A DNA stretch of 45,535 bases from Oscillospiraceae bacterium (lineage in GTDB: Bacteria > Bacillota > Clostridia > Oscillospirales > Oscillospiraceae): contig SVLX01000017.1 of assembly GCA_015067725.1 (NCBI GenBank), forward strand, positions 1-45,535, in the 5' to 3' direction. Both the position numbers and the translations under genes were made by a program. The notes beneath the pieces were generated by a model. The model was not told the DNA's origin. It searched no databases and saw nothing but the letters and a program-made list of their open reading frames with translations. Positions within the stretch are counted from its first letter, which is position 1. Each line of letters starts with the position of its first letter. Shown piece after piece: positions 1 to 8,409 of this stretch.

Positions 1-57
1 AACTGCGCCAAAGATTATATAGATAATATAAGCTATCATTCTTCTATCGTTTTTCAT
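1..57 (-). CDS. N-terminal fragment of a small membrane protein (cut by window edge)
   Basis: Nineteen codons are visible, starting with ATG at 57-55, directly after the stop codon of the XRE regulator (TAA then ATG). A strong ribosome site (GAGGAGGAG at 72-64) precedes it. The visible residues are a short charged start followed by a hydrophobic run (IAYIIYIIFGAV), the beginning of a membrane segment. A short XRE regulator co-transcribed with a small multi-pass membrane protein is a common Firmicutes pair. The product cannot be named because the rest lies outside the window. Confidence 0.6.
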   Translation of the reverse strand, partial: MKNDRRMIAYIIYIIFGAV

Positions 58-261
58 TTAAATCTCCTCCTCTTCAAAAACGAATATATCTTCAATGGTC
101 ATTCCAAAGTATTTTGCTATCTTATAAGCTAGCATGATAGACGGATTATACCGTCCGTTTTCCAAAGAGCTGATCGTCTGCCGGGAAACACCCAAAGCTT
201 TTGCCATTTCATCCTGTAAGATTCCCTGCTCTTTTCTTATGTTCTCGATTTTGTTCTTCAT
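58..261 (-). CDS. Small XRE-family (Cro/C1-type) transcriptional regulator
   Basis: The 67-residue protein is essentially one helix-turn-helix domain. The core (residues 12-55) has the usual pattern: QDEMAKALGVSRQTISSLENGRYNPS, with recognition helix SRQTISSLE, then IAKYFG and IEDIF. The start ATG at 261 has AGGAGGTGCC upstream. The regulator leads a probable operon with the membrane protein that begins immediately after its stop. It is likely an autorepressor, since a perfect inverted repeat lies at its transcription start. The region is clearly more AT-rich than the neighbouring genes, which may indicate a different origin. DNA targets beyond its own promoter are unknown. Confidence 0.9.
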   Translation of the reverse strand: MKNKIENIRKEQGILQDEMAKALGVSRQTISSLENGRYNPSIMLAYKIAKYFGMTIEDIFVFEEEEI

Positions 262-279
262 AAGGCACCTCCTTACCAG

Positions 280-299
280 ATGTAAAGCTTACTTTACAT
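280..299. promoter_or_regulatory. Perfect inverted repeat, probable XRE operator
   Basis: ATGTAAAG-CTTA-CTTTACAT, 8-bp arms and a 4-bp spacer. It sits just downstream of the -10 box of the XRE promoter, where a bound repressor would block transcription. An extra copy of the half-site CTTTACAT at 337-344 lies just upstream of the -35 box, so a regulator could occupy both sides of the promoter. Confidence 0.7.
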
Positions 300-302
300 A
301 AC

Positions 303-331
303 AGTATAGCATATTGTGTTTGGAATGTCAA
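303..331 (-). promoter_or_regulatory. SigA-type promoter of the XRE operon
   Basis: On the minus strand TTGACA (331-326), a 17-bp spacer and TATACT (308-303). This is a near-consensus housekeeping promoter directed at the XRE gene. Confidence 0.8.
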
Positions 332-351
332 GCACGCTTTACATATTTTCA

Positions 352-380
352 AGAAAAAAAGGCGGGAAGTTGCCCGCCTT
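352..380 (-). terminator. Rho-independent terminator of the spoIVB-like gene
   Basis: On the minus strand a GGCGGG/CCCGCC stem (378-373 with 366-361, extended by A-T pairs) is followed by a run of T. It lies directly after the stop codon at 383. Confidence 0.8.
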
Positions 381-382
381 AA

Positions 383-1351
383 TCACGCTGCTGCGTCCAG
401 CATGTTTTCAATGAAAATGCCATAGCCGGTAGTGGGGTCGTTGACAAGGACATGGGTCACGGCACCCACCAGTTTTCCGTCCTGGATGATGGGACTTCCG
501 GACATCCCCTGCACAATGCCTCCGGTCTGTTCCAGCAGAGCTTCATCAGTGACCCGGAGCAGCAGATTTCGCCCCGGTGCATCCTGATTGGGATAGACCT
601 TGGCAATCTCCACGGTGTACTGCACCACCCCGCCGCCTGCCAAATCCGAGAGAATCACCGCCTCCCCGGTGTGGACGTCTTCCCGCTCCCCCACCGGCAG
701 GGGCGCGCCCATCCAGTGCGTATCTGTCTTGCCAAAGACTCCGCAGACCGTATTGCGCTCCAGTGTACCAAGGATCAGACCGGTCTGGAACGCCCCCTGA
801 AGCTGACCCGGTGCGCCGGATTTGCCCTTGCGGATGGAGACGACCTCCGCACCAAGGGCGTGTCCTTCCTCCATGGGCAGCAGGTCTCCGCTTCCGTTGC
901 TGACCCCGTGACCCAGTGCCCCAAAACCGCCGGATTCCGGGTCATAATAGGTGACGGTACCAATGCCGGTAATCCCCTCCCGGACATAGATGCCCAACCG
1001 CTTCTGCCCATTGGATTCCACCGGCTTGACGGCGAGATTCAGTTCTTTCCCGCCGCGCAGGATAGTCAGCACCATTTCCTGCCGGCTTTGCTCCACCAGA
1101 GTAAGCAGTTCACTGGCCGTCTGTACCGGTTGGTCATTGGCTTTTATGATGGTATCTCCCGCTTTAATTCCGGCGGCTTTTGCATAATCGCCCAGTTTTT
1201 CGTCCAGCTCAACCACAGTCAGTCCCCGGGCATCCAGCTCCAGTCCCACTGTCCTGCCCACAGGAATCAGCGTCCCGGCGGCAAAGGCGGGGACAGTTAA
1301 GAAAACCACCGCCAAAAGTATGGTGATTAACCGAAATGTCACTTTTTTCAT
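383..1351 (-). CDS. spoIVB: SpoIVB-type sporulation serine peptidase (S55) with PDZ domain
   Basis: SpoIVB is the signalling protease secreted from the forespore that triggers processing of pro-sigma-K in the mother cell. The 322-residue protein has an N-terminal signal/anchor helix (residues 1-25), a PDZ domain (about 35-110, with IKAGDTIIKANDQPV) and a C-terminal S55 peptidase domain. The catalytic triad is visible as His148 (ALGHGVS), Asp269 (RVTDEAL) and Ser284 (GMSGSP). The D-to-S spacing of 15 equals that of the B. subtilis protein (D363/S378). I chose the second ATG (1351): the AAAGG ribosome site abuts the upstream ATG at 1360 but is 9 bases from this one. It is shorter than B. subtilis SpoIVB (about 426 residues), mainly at the N-terminus. 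It stands alone rather than beside recN or spo0A. Its presence implies an endospore-forming lineage. Confidence 0.88.
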   Translation of the reverse strand: MKKVTFRLITILLAVVFLTVPAFAAGTLIPVGRTVGLELDARGLTVVELDEKLGDYAKAAGIKAGDTIIKANDQPVQTASELLTLVEQSRQEMVLTILRGGKELNLAVKPVESNGQKRLGIYVREGITGIGTVTYYDPESGGFGALGHGVSNGSGDLLPMEEGHALGAEVVSIRKGKSGAPGQLQGAFQTGLILGTLERNTVCGVFGKTDTHWMGAPLPVGEREDVHTGEAVILSDLAGGGVVQYTVEIAKVYPNQDAPGRNLLLRVTDEALLEQTGGIVQGMSGSPIIQDGKLVGAVTHVLVNDPTTGYGIFIENMLDAAA

Positions 1352-1703
1352 CTTCTCCATCCTTTCATCCCTTTTGTGTCCGTGCCACAGTTAATATGTC
1401 GGACTTGGCGGGATTTTAGCCCCGGAAAAGCTGACATATCCAGACAGCATTTTCTTCTCACCCGAAGATTAACCAGTTTTATACCCAATGCCCCGATAGA
1501 CTGGCAGAATCTACTAAATTTGCAAAATAATGATTCATCTGCATATTTCTCCAGAAAATGAGCCAACAATGAAGATGAAACTCCCCTCACCCTCTTGAAA
1601 GGCCACGGGACATGTGTTATATTATCATCATGCAATGCTACGTCAACAACCACCTGCAAATAAATAGCTTGGACTGGTTAGCCCAGTTCCCCGGAGGTGC
1701 ATT
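1352..1703. other. Divergent intergenic region without a gene
   Basis: A 352-base gap between two divergent genes. The right end holds the promoter and ribosome site of the PLD-ATPase gene. No convincing coding frame, RNA or repeat was seen in the rest. The promoter of the spoIVB-like gene must lie here, but I cannot point to a sporulation-type consensus with confidence. Confidence 0.5.
1595..1623 (+). promoter_or_regulatory. SigA-type promoter of the PLD-ATPase gene
   Basis: TTGAAA (1595-1600), a 17-bp spacer and TATATT (1618-1623), about 80 bases ahead of the start codon at 1704. Confidence 0.6.
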
Positions 1704-3704
1704 ATGGAAAACTTGTCACTCTTTGGTCCCATGGAGAATCCTGAAGTCAAACCAGACGGCTTGCCGGACGGCAACAACATCGATGTCGTGCGAATGGATT
1801 TTGTCGGTGCGGAAACCACGTCCTGGCAAATGCTGTTCTCCGGCTTTGACCAGCTCCATGCCATTACCTATTCCTCCGGAATCAGCTTTGTTTACCGGTT
1901 GCTAAAACTGTTCAAACAAGCCGAGGTCATCTTCGGTTGCGACGAAGTCATCTCTTATTCTTTACAGGAAGTCATGGCTTATCAGTGCAAACTCATTGAA
2001 CGGATGCGGGAGAATGCAGGGAAAATGAAACTGGATCTCGTTTCCCGTATTGAGGACGAGAGCCTGCGCTTTTATGTTGCCCGCAGTGTACTGTCCCACG
2101 AGAAGATTTACCTGCTGTCTGCCGCTGACGGTCGCCGACGTGTGGTCATGGGGTCTGCCAATCTGTCGCACAACGCTTTTGGCGGGCGGCAACGGGAGAA
2201 CATTTGCTATATTGACGGTGATCAGGCCTATGACTGGTACATGGATTGCTATCTGTCCTTGCGAGAAAGCAGCACCGACCAGATTTTTAGGGAGACTCTG
2301 CTGGTTGCAGACAGTAGCGAGAACTTAGAAGAACTGCCAATTGCCAGAACCGTCAAAAAGAACAAGGTTGTCATGTTGCAGACCACGGACGAGCAAAAAG
2401 AGGAAATCCGATTTGCGCTGGACGTTAAGAATTTGACGGCACAGTTTGCACCATCTGTCCCTAAGCCGGACAAGAAAGGAAAACTGCTGCTTTCACCCGA
2501 GAAAATCAAAACCATCCGGCGCCAGGTTGTTGCGGACCGCACCAAAGAGAAAGAACTCCGAAGCGAATACCCACAGCTTGAAGTATTCACCAGCGAAGGT
2601 TATGTGCGGCTTAATGGTGCGGATGTAAACCTGTCTCCGGCAAAGGAAGAAGTGACTCACGATGTTTTACTCTTCCTGAAATATATGGAGGGTTATGAAA
2701 AATTCCACGGCGATGTGGAGAATATGCAGCGCAGATACTTCGAGTTTGCAAACTGGTTCTTCTGCTCTCCTTTCATGGGATGTATGCGTGACATGGCTGT
2801 CCGATATAACCAGAATCTGCTCCCCTATCCGGTTTTCGGACTGGTATATGGACAGAGCAAGGCCGGAAAAACCAGTTTTTTGGAGACACTGCTAAAAATG
2901 ATGATTGGGCAAAAAACCAAATTATCCGCACCGGAATTTACCCGCTCCAGTATGGAGGGGTTGAAACGAACCGTCAGGGGCGCTCCGATTATCGTGGATG
3001 ATTTGACCAACACCCGATTTAACCAGCACGCCATTGAGACCATCAAAAATGATGACTTCGGTGTGGCTGACCATCTGGTTCACTATCCCGCAGTCGTCAT
3101 TAGTGCCAACGAAGATGTGAAAGCAGTCGCCCCGGAAGTCATCCGCCGGACGGTCATCTGCCGCGTGCAGGCAGGTCTGACCAATACCGAAGTTATGCGC
3201 AGCAGTGTTGTGCGGATGGTTCAGCGGGAAATCGGTACTGCATTTTATCGGGAATACCTGCGCCGTATGCTGGAAACCGTGCCGGAACTGCTCGAAATGA
3301 TGAAGTCCGATACCGCAGAAAGTACCCCGGATATTCTGGCTGCCTCATCACAAATCATCGTCTCCATTCTTCAGGAATCCTGCACTGGTACTCTGCCTGG
3401 TTATGTCCGAGAGCTCACTCTGGAGGATTACTTCAGCGAGCGGGTTACCGGTAGCTATGCCATCAAATCCATTCAAAACGCATGGCGCACTTCCCCTTCC
3501 TCCTTTACCATCTCTGCCCGAAATAACGAACTCCGCTATAATGCCGGTGCAACCTGGGAGGCAGACCGAATATTGAAGGAATTGCCGGAAACCCTTGAAG
3601 CGCACAAGACCCGGGATTTGGTGATTATGAATCTGGAGCAAGCCAAGGCGTTCTTTGGCATTAACTTTAAGTATAGTCTGATTGACCGCCTGCTGAAAAA
3701 GTAG
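1704..3704 (+). CDS. PLD-like nuclease domain fused to a P-loop (SF3/AAA-like) ATPase, putative defence protein
   Basis: A 666-residue two-domain protein. The N-terminal part (about 25-200) resembles phospholipase-D-type nucleases: His132-x-Lys134, then GSANLS at 150-155 and Glu165. It carries one such motif, and the usual Asp six residues after the Lys is not obvious. The C-terminal part (about 320-660) is a P-loop ATPase: Walker A GQSKAGKT (383-390), Walker B PIIVDD (428-433), a polar sensor in VISANED (465-471) and a paired Arg at 481-482. This is the order of SF3-helicase/AAA+ proteins. The start has GGAGG six bases upstream. The gene has its own promoter and terminator and sits alone between spoIVB and trmB. 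Nuclease plus ATPase as an isolated cargo gene suggests defence against foreign DNA; this is inference. The domain calls are fairly secure, the role is not. Confidence 0.75.
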   Translation: MENLSLFGPMENPEVKPDGLPDGNNIDVVRMDFVGAETTSWQMLFSGFDQLHAITYSSGISFVYRLLKLFKQAEVIFGCDEVISYSLQEVMAYQCKLIERMRENAGKMKLDLVSRIEDESLRFYVARSVLSHEKIYLLSAADGRRRVVMGSANLSHNAFGGRQRENICYIDGDQAYDWYMDCYLSLRESSTDQIFRETLLVADSSENLEELPIARTVKKNKVVMLQTTDEQKEEIRFALDVKNLTAQFAPSVPKPDKKGKLLLSPEKIKTIRRQVVADRTKEKELRSEYPQLEVFTSEGYVRLNGADVNLSPAKEEVTHDVLLFLKYMEGYEKFHGDVENMQRRYFEFANWFFCSPFMGCMRDMAVRYNQNLLPYPVFGLVYGQSKAGKTSFLETLLKMMIGQKTKLSAPEFTRSSMEGLKRTVRGAPIIVDDLTNTRFNQHAIETIKNDDFGVADHLVHYPAVVISANEDVKAVAPEVIRRTVICRVQAGLTNTEVMRSSVVRMVQREIGTAFYREYLRRMLETVPELLEMMKSDTAESTPDILAASSQIIVSILQESCTGTLPGYVRELTLEDYFSERVTGSYAIKSIQNAWRTSPSSFTISARNNELRYNAGATWEADRILKELPETLEAHKTRDLVIMNLEQAKAFFGINFKYSLIDRLLKK

Positions 3705-3744
3705 TATACTTTTGCGGTTGCCTGCTCGTCTGCCTCCCGAATCT

Positions 3745-3775
3745 ACCGCCCCATATCTCAGTGGGGCGGTTTGCT
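3745..3775 (+). terminator. Terminator after the PLD-ATPase gene
   Basis: ACCGCCCC (3745-3752) pairs with GGGGCGGT (3763-3770), with a 10-base loop and a short T-rich tail. Confidence 0.65.
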
Positions 3776-3839
3776 TCATATTTTAGAAAACTCCAAAACG
3801 ACCGTCGGCGTGGATTTGCAAAAAAATCGCACTTTTCCT

Positions 3840-3868
3840 TTGACATTCCCGAATTTTGCGGTTATAAT
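3840..3868 (+). promoter_or_regulatory. Consensus SigA promoter of trmB
   Basis: TTGACA (3840-3845), a 17-bp spacer and TATAAT (3863-3868). Both hexamers match the consensus exactly, predicting strong constitutive expression. Confidence 0.88.
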
Positions 3869-3904
3869 AAGATGTTAATTTAGGCCTTTCAGGAGGATAC
3901 GCAC

Positions 3905-4612
3905 ATGAGAATGAGAAAGAAGCCCAATCTCGTCCCCCGGATGGAGCGGTGCAAGCAGTGGTGGATTCAAAAGCCGGAGACCATGCAGGGAACATGGCGC
4001 TCCCTCGCCCCCCAGTGCAGCAAACTATGGGTAGAGGTTGGTTGCGGCAAAGGTCGGTTCACCGTAGAGACTGCCGCCGCCAATCCGGATATGCTGCTCA
4101 TCGCCGTGGAGCGGTGTGCAGATGCTATGGTCGTTGCCATGGAAAAAGCCAGCGCAATGGGACTGAGCAATGTATTTTTTGTGGATATGGATGCCGCACG
4201 GATTGAAGAGTGCTTCGCCACTGGCGAGATGGATGGTCTGTTCCTCAATTTCAGCGACCCCTGGCCCAGAAAAAAGAACGCCAAGCGCCGTTTGACCCAC
4301 CGCGGTTTCTTGGAGCGCTACAGCCGGGTCGTCCGCGAGGGTGGTCAGATTCACTTCAAAACCGACAACCGGGATCTCTTTGCCTTCTCTCTGGAGGAAT
4401 TTGAAGCCATGGGCTTCCCTATGGAGAATGTGACCTGGAACCTCCACGAGCATGGTCCGGTGGGTATTATGACCGACTACGAAGAAAAATTCTATCAGTT
4501 GGGTACTCCCATCCATCGTTGTGAGGTAACACTCCACCCCATTGCTCCCAGCAAATTGTATGATTCCCCGGAATCCGGGGAAAACTCTCCTGCAGAGGCA
4601 GACAGCAACTGA
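3905..4612 (+). CDS. trmB: tRNA (guanine-N7-)-methyltransferase
   Basis: TrmB methylates N7 of G46 in the variable loop of many tRNAs, using S-adenosylmethionine. The 235-residue Rossmann-fold protein shows the SAM-binding motif VEVGCGKGRF (residues 43-52) and the family signature NFSDPWPRKKNAKRRLTHRGFL (about 114-135), with TDYEEKF near the C-terminus. The start ATG at 3905 has AGGAGG nine bases upstream. A perfect promoter precedes it, and the gene is followed after about 170 bases by the primary sigma factor, which has its own promoter. The C-terminal tail (after about 215) is extra and low in complexity. Confidence 0.95.
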   Translation: MRMRKKPNLVPRMERCKQWWIQKPETMQGTWRSLAPQCSKLWVEVGCGKGRFTVETAAANPDMLLIAVERCADAMVVAMEKASAMGLSNVFFVDMDAARIEECFATGEMDGLFLNFSDPWPRKKNAKRRLTHRGFLERYSRVVREGGQIHFKTDNRDLFAFSLEEFEAMGFPMENVTWNLHEHGPVGIMTDYEEKFYQLGTPIHRCEVTLHPIAPSKLYDSPESGENSPAEADSN

Positions 4613-4713
4613 GTTTCTTCGCAGACTTTATCCGGTTTTTAGGTCAGTTTCCCTGCGTTTATTGCGTCGGTCAAAAAAATGGTATCTTTCCGAAAAAAAC
4701 CATGGATACCCCC

Positions 4714-4742
4714 TTGTCAACAGGGAAAAAACAGGATATAGT
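4714..4742 (+). promoter_or_regulatory. Probable promoter of the primary sigma factor gene
   Basis: TTGTCA (4714-4719), a 17-bp spacer and TATAGT (4737-4742), 45 bases ahead of the chosen start codon. Confidence 0.6.
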
Positions 4743-4786
4743 CACATTGTGGGATTATGAATAGATTGAACAAAGGATGTGATCAC

Positions 4787-5935
4787 ATGGGAACGATCAA
4801 AAAGTCCGCAAAATGTGATGAGAGCTACGCCATCTTACAGGCTCTCATTGCCAAAGGTCGCAAAGACGGTATGCTACGCACCTCTGAGTTAAACGCAGAG
4901 CTGGAGAAGTTGGATATCTCCCCAGAAAAAATTGAGGAAATTTATGAGCGATTTGATACTCTGGGTATTCAGATTGTCAGCTCAGAAATGGATTTGGAAA
5001 CCGATGATGCGCTGTTGCCTCTGGATGATGACCTGCATGATGATTTGGACATCGTCGACACCGATGAAGAGGAGCTGGTTGACCCGGTGGATTTGGCTGC
5101 CGAGTACAGTCTGGATGACCCCGTCCGGATGTACCTGAAGGAAATCGGTCAGGTGAAGCTCCTGTCTGCTGAAGAAGAAGTGGATTTGGCCAAGCGGGTA
5201 GCTGAGGGCGACCCTGTGGCCAAGAATAAGCTGACTGAGGCCAATCTCCGTCTGGTGGTCTCCATCGCCAAGAAATACTCCGGTCGTGGTCTGCATATTC
5301 TGGACCTGATCCAGGAGGGCAATACGGGTCTGATTCGTGCCGTGGACAAATTTGACTGGACAAAGGGAAATAAATTCTCTACATATGCCACCTGGTGGAT
5401 TCGGCAGGCCATCACCAGAGCCATTGCCGACCAAGCCCGGACCATCCGGGTGCCGGTGCATATGGTAGAGGTCATCAATAAGGCCACCCGTTGCAACCGC
5501 AAGCTGGTGCAGGAGCTGGGTCGGGAACCCACCATGGAAGAAATTGCCAGAGAGCTGAATCTTCCGGTGGAAAAAATTATCGAAGCCAACCGCACCGCCG
5601 CCGATACCCTGAGTCTGGATACCCCCGTAGGTGACGAAGAAGATACCACCATCGGCTCCTTCGTGGAGGATGACAATACTCCCGGACCCGCCGATGCCAC
5701 CTCCAACGCCCTGCTGGCTGAGGCACTGAAGGAAATTCTGGCCACCCTGACCGACCGGGAAGCTGACGTGCTGAAGATGCGCTTCGGTATGCACGATGGT
5801 CGCACCCATACGCTGGAAGAAGTGGGCCAGATTTTCGGTGTCACCAGAGAGCGTATCCGTCAGATTGAGAATAAGGCCATCCGCAAGCTCCGCCACCCCA
5901 GCAGAGCCAAGAAGATCAAGGACTTCTATTGCTGA
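4787..5935 (+). CDS. rpoD: RNA polymerase primary sigma factor (sigma-70/SigA)
   Basis: The housekeeping sigma factor, 382 residues from this start. Visible parts: an N-terminal region 1.1-like helical segment (about 10-60), an acidic linker (about 65-100), region 1.2 ([21 protein letters not shown]), region 2 with the -10 recognition stretch ([37 protein letters not shown]), region 3 and region 4 with the -35-binding helix ([18 protein letters not shown]). I chose ATG 4787, preceded by AAAGGATGTGAT, over an in-frame ATG at 4757 that lacks a good ribosome site. dnaG, the usual Firmicutes neighbour upstream, is absent; trmB takes that place. It recognises the TTGACA/TATAAT promoters noted through this window. 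Confidence 0.96.
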   Translation: MGTIKKSAKCDESYAILQALIAKGRKDGMLRTSELNAELEKLDISPEKIEEIYERFDTLGIQIVSSEMDLETDDALLPLDDDLHDDLDIVDTDEEELVDPVDLAAEYSLDDPVRMYLKEIGQVKLLSAEEEVDLAKRVAEGDPVAKNKLTEANLRLVVSIAKKYSGRGLHILDLIQEGNTGLIRAVDKFDWTKGNKFSTYATWWIRQAITRAIADQARTIRVPVHMVEVINKATRCNRKLVQELGREPTMEEIARELNLPVEKIIEANRTAADTLSLDTPVGDEEDTTIGSFVEDDNTPGPADATSNALLAEALKEILATLTDREADVLKMRFGMHDGRTHTLEEVGQIFGVTRERIRQIENKAIRKLRHPSRAKKIKDFYC

Positions 5936-5948
5936 GCCAAATTAAACC

Positions 5949-5982
5949 GGGAGCGTCCGTTTCGTGCGGATGCTCCCTTTTT
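5949..5982 (+). terminator. Terminator of the sigma factor gene
   Basis: GGGAGCGTCCG (5949-5959) pairs with CGGATGCTCCC (5967-5977) with one mismatch, followed by five T. Confidence 0.88.
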
Positions 5983-6133
5983 GCGTGGGTTACTTGTCCT
6001 GAGCCGCAGCGAGTGCCATATGCCGTTTTCCCGGATTGGTCGGTATACAATTTTTACTTAAAACCATCCGGAACAGATTTACTTTCTCCAGAAAATATGA
6101 TAGACTGTATGCGATGAAAGGATGGTAAAACCT

Positions 6134-7225
6134 ATGGTAAATGAGATTATCTTGTCCGTGCTAACCATCGCCTATCTTGTCGCAACAATTTCCGGCGTTG
6201 CCGAGTATATGCGACGGGAAAGCAGCAAAAAGAAGATGATTCCCCTCCCCAGTGCCATGCTTTGGGTTTCCCTGATTTGTGGCATTGCGATGCTCATTAT
6301 CGCTTGGTTTGCAGCTAAACAAGATGGGAGTCTGGGATTGACCATTTGCTTTGGCATCCCTGTTTTGCTCTGCATCATTTTGATGCTTGGATGGAAGAAT
6401 TGCTATTTGCTCTATGACGGGTCCGGATTTACACAGAAAAACTTTTGGGGTCGCCAGCATAGCTATACCTACACTCAGGTAAACGCATGGCGCTTCAATA
6501 CCCGCAACCCCATGGACTCATCTATCTATATGAACGGCAAGAAGATTTCTTTCAATCTGCTGTCTAAAAACGGCACAGATTTTTTATTTACAGTCAATGC
6601 AAAGTATCGGAAGACCCACAACGACCAAAGCCTACCCGAGCCTCCTTCCCCCAATCAGGAGCGGGGCGGCTTTTGCGCTCACGTTCTCACCCCCGGTCAA
6701 TATCTGATTGTCTTTATCATGGTGTTGACTTTCCTTGCAGGTTCTTGTATATGGCTTGTGGTAGATGCATGGCAACCTGTGGGCGAAGATGTTGCCGAAA
6801 AGTACACAGTCACCTTCACCTCCAGGGAAATTGATGATACAACCTTGGTTCTGACCTCGCCGCAAACCCAGGATGTCTACCGCATCGACGGCTATGAAAA
6901 CCATTTGTCCGGGTTCCGACACCTGACTTCCCGCTGTGACGGTACGACATCCTTCACCCTCTGGGCAGAGCGCATCACACCCAAAAATGATGACCCATAT
7001 TACCGGGTCTATAAACTCTCATCCGGCGGTGAGACCTATCGAAGTTTTCAGGACTCTACCGCATACAACCGGGAGACTATCCCGTCAATTCTTCTGGTTT
7101 ATGGCATCATTCTGGGTATCATTCTGGGGTTCTCGGCCTTAATCTATGCTGTCGGGTCTTGCCCAGAACGTTTCCCCAAATGGCTGGTATATGCTTGTTT
7201 CCGAAAGAGTGAGATTTACTTTTAG
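6134..7225 (+). CDS. Uncharacterised membrane protein with PH-like segment
   Basis: A 363-residue protein not recognised as a named family. It has an N-terminal membrane helix, two further helices at about 40-85, a soluble part with the pattern LLYDGSGFTQKNFWG...TYTQVNAWR (about 92-120), another helix near 195-215, a second soluble domain and a last helix near 320-345. The Y-D-G-x-G-F-T pattern recurs in the membrane protein at 27504-28103 and resembles small PH-like domains found in Firmicutes membrane proteins. The ATG at 6134 is favoured because the AAAGG site overlaps the earlier ATG at 6122. It is a single-gene unit ending in a strong terminator. Function unknown. Confidence 0.75.
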   Translation: MVNEIILSVLTIAYLVATISGVAEYMRRESSKKKMIPLPSAMLWVSLICGIAMLIIAWFAAKQDGSLGLTICFGIPVLLCIILMLGWKNCYLLYDGSGFTQKNFWGRQHSYTYTQVNAWRFNTRNPMDSSIYMNGKKISFNLLSKNGTDFLFTVNAKYRKTHNDQSLPEPPSPNQERGGFCAHVLTPGQYLIVFIMVLTFLAGSCIWLVVDAWQPVGEDVAEKYTVTFTSREIDDTTLVLTSPQTQDVYRIDGYENHLSGFRHLTSRCDGTTSFTLWAERITPKNDDPYYRVYKLSSGGETYRSFQDSTAYNRETIPSILLVYGIILGIILGFSALIYAVGSCPERFPKWLVYACFRKSEIYF

Positions 7226-7270
7226 CCGTAAAATTTTACAGCACAGCGCAGTTTTCTTAATCATCATTAA

Positions 7271-7315
7271 AACAGGGCGACACATCCACAATCACGGATG
7301 CATCGCCCTGTTTTT
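7271..7315 (+). terminator. Terminator between convergent genes, probably bidirectional
   Basis: CAGGGCGA (7273-7280) pairs with TCGCCCTG (7303-7310), and an inner ATCC/GGAT extends the stem. A T run follows on the plus strand, and a shorter TTTTAAT run on the minus strand. It can stop the membrane protein gene and the long minus-strand operon that ends with mutY. Confidence 0.85.
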
Positions 7316-7364
7316 CTCTCTTTATACTGCAATCAGAATATGACGGTCTCCGCAGAACGGACAA

Positions 7365-8405
7365 CTATCCCTCCTGCTCCTCCACCAAATCCCAAAACTG
7401 CCGGAAAGCCGTAGGCAGTGCCGCATTCTCCCGGATTTCCTGCCCGGTCAGCCAGGTGAAGCGCTCCGGCATCTGGTTACAGTCCATCCGATATGCCCAC
7501 ATTTTCCAATGGATGTGGGTAAAAATATGCTCCCGCTCCCATCGGCACAGCAGTCCGGCGGGACATACGCCCCAAGTCTCTGCCTGTGCCATGGCCTGAT
7601 TTTCATCCAGAAAACCGGGCACATGAGGGAATTGCCACAGCCCCGCCAGCAGTCCTTTTTCCTCCCGACGCTCCAAAGCAAAGCGGTCACCACAGCGCAG
7701 CAGGAATACTGTCTTCTCTTCCTGCCGCCGTTGCTTTTTGGGCAGTCTGACCGGATATTGCAGTTGCGTTCCTGCGGCATTGGCCCGGCACAGGTCTGCC
7801 ATGGGGCAGTGGTCGCAGTCCGGCTGACCTTTTGGCCCGCAGAGCGTTGCCCCCAGCTCCATGAGGGCTTGGGTGAAGTCACCGGGTCTGTCCTGAGGGT
7901 AGATTTTTCCCAACATGACCCCGGCGCGTTTCTTCACCTCCGGCAGGTCTGTCGCCTCCTGCCAGGTCAAGAGCCGGGACATGACCCTGAGCACGTTTCC
8001 ATCCACTGCAGGAGCAGGCAGGCCAAAGGCAATGGAGCAGATCGCCCCCGCCGTGTAATCACCGATTCCGGGAAGCGCCCGGACTGCCTCATATTCCCCG
8101 GGAAATTGCCCGTCATGGTCACTCAGGATAATCTGGGCGGCCTTTTTCAGGTTCCGGACCCGGGTGTAGTACCCCAGCCCCTCCCAGAGCTTTCTCAGCC
8201 GGTCATCGTCTGCCTCAGCCAGTGCTTCTATGGTAGGCAGTTCCGTCAGGAATCGGGCATAGTACCCCTTAACGGCCTCCACCCGGGTCTGCTGGAGCAT
8301 AATCTCCGAGACCCAGATGTGATATGGGTTCTTATCCTGCCGCCACGGGAGGTCTCTGTGTCCGCTGTCGTACCAGCAAAGCAACCGCCCGGGCAGTGCC
8401 TTCAT
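7365..8405 (-). CDS. mutY: A/G-specific adenine DNA glycosylase
   Basis: MutY removes adenine mispaired with 8-oxoguanine. From the chosen start (346 residues): catalytic Glu34 (VSEIMLQQTRV), the helix-hairpin-helix LPGIGDYTAGAI (111-122) with catalytic Asp135 (APAVDGNVLRV), an iron-sulfur cluster loop and a C-terminal NUDIX-like 8-oxoG recognition domain (about 225-346). The cluster cysteines are C189-x7-C197-x2-C200-x5-C206, one residue longer in the first gap than the common x6 form. I chose the ATG at 8405. It follows the sirtuin stop by four bases and uses GGAAGA as ribosome site; an upstream ATG at 8444 would overlap the sirtuin by 35 bases without a good site. Last gene of the long minus-strand operon. 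Confidence 0.94.
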   Translation of the reverse strand: MKALPGRLLCWYDSGHRDLPWRQDKNPYHIWVSEIMLQQTRVEAVKGYYARFLTELPTIEALAEADDDRLRKLWEGLGYYTRVRNLKKAAQIILSDHDGQFPGEYEAVRALPGIGDYTAGAICSIAFGLPAPAVDGNVLRVMSRLLTWQEATDLPEVKKRAGVMLGKIYPQDRPGDFTQALMELGATLCGPKGQPDCDHCPMADLCRANAAGTQLQYPVRLPKKQRRQEEKTVFLLRCGDRFALERREEKGLLAGLWQFPHVPGFLDENQAMAQAETWGVCPAGLLCRWEREHIFTHIHWKMWAYRMDCNQMPERFTWLTGQEIRENAALPTAFRQFWDLVEEQEG

Positions 8406-8409
8406 CACT

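Noticed and set aside
4564..4582. Palindrome TTCCCCGGA-A-TCCGGGGAA as terminator of trmB
   Set aside because: It lies inside the trmB coding region before its stop codon and has no T run.
4757..4786. Earlier start of the sigma factor at 4757
   Set aside because: No ribosome site ahead of it; AAAGGATGTGAT is correctly placed for the ATG at 4787.
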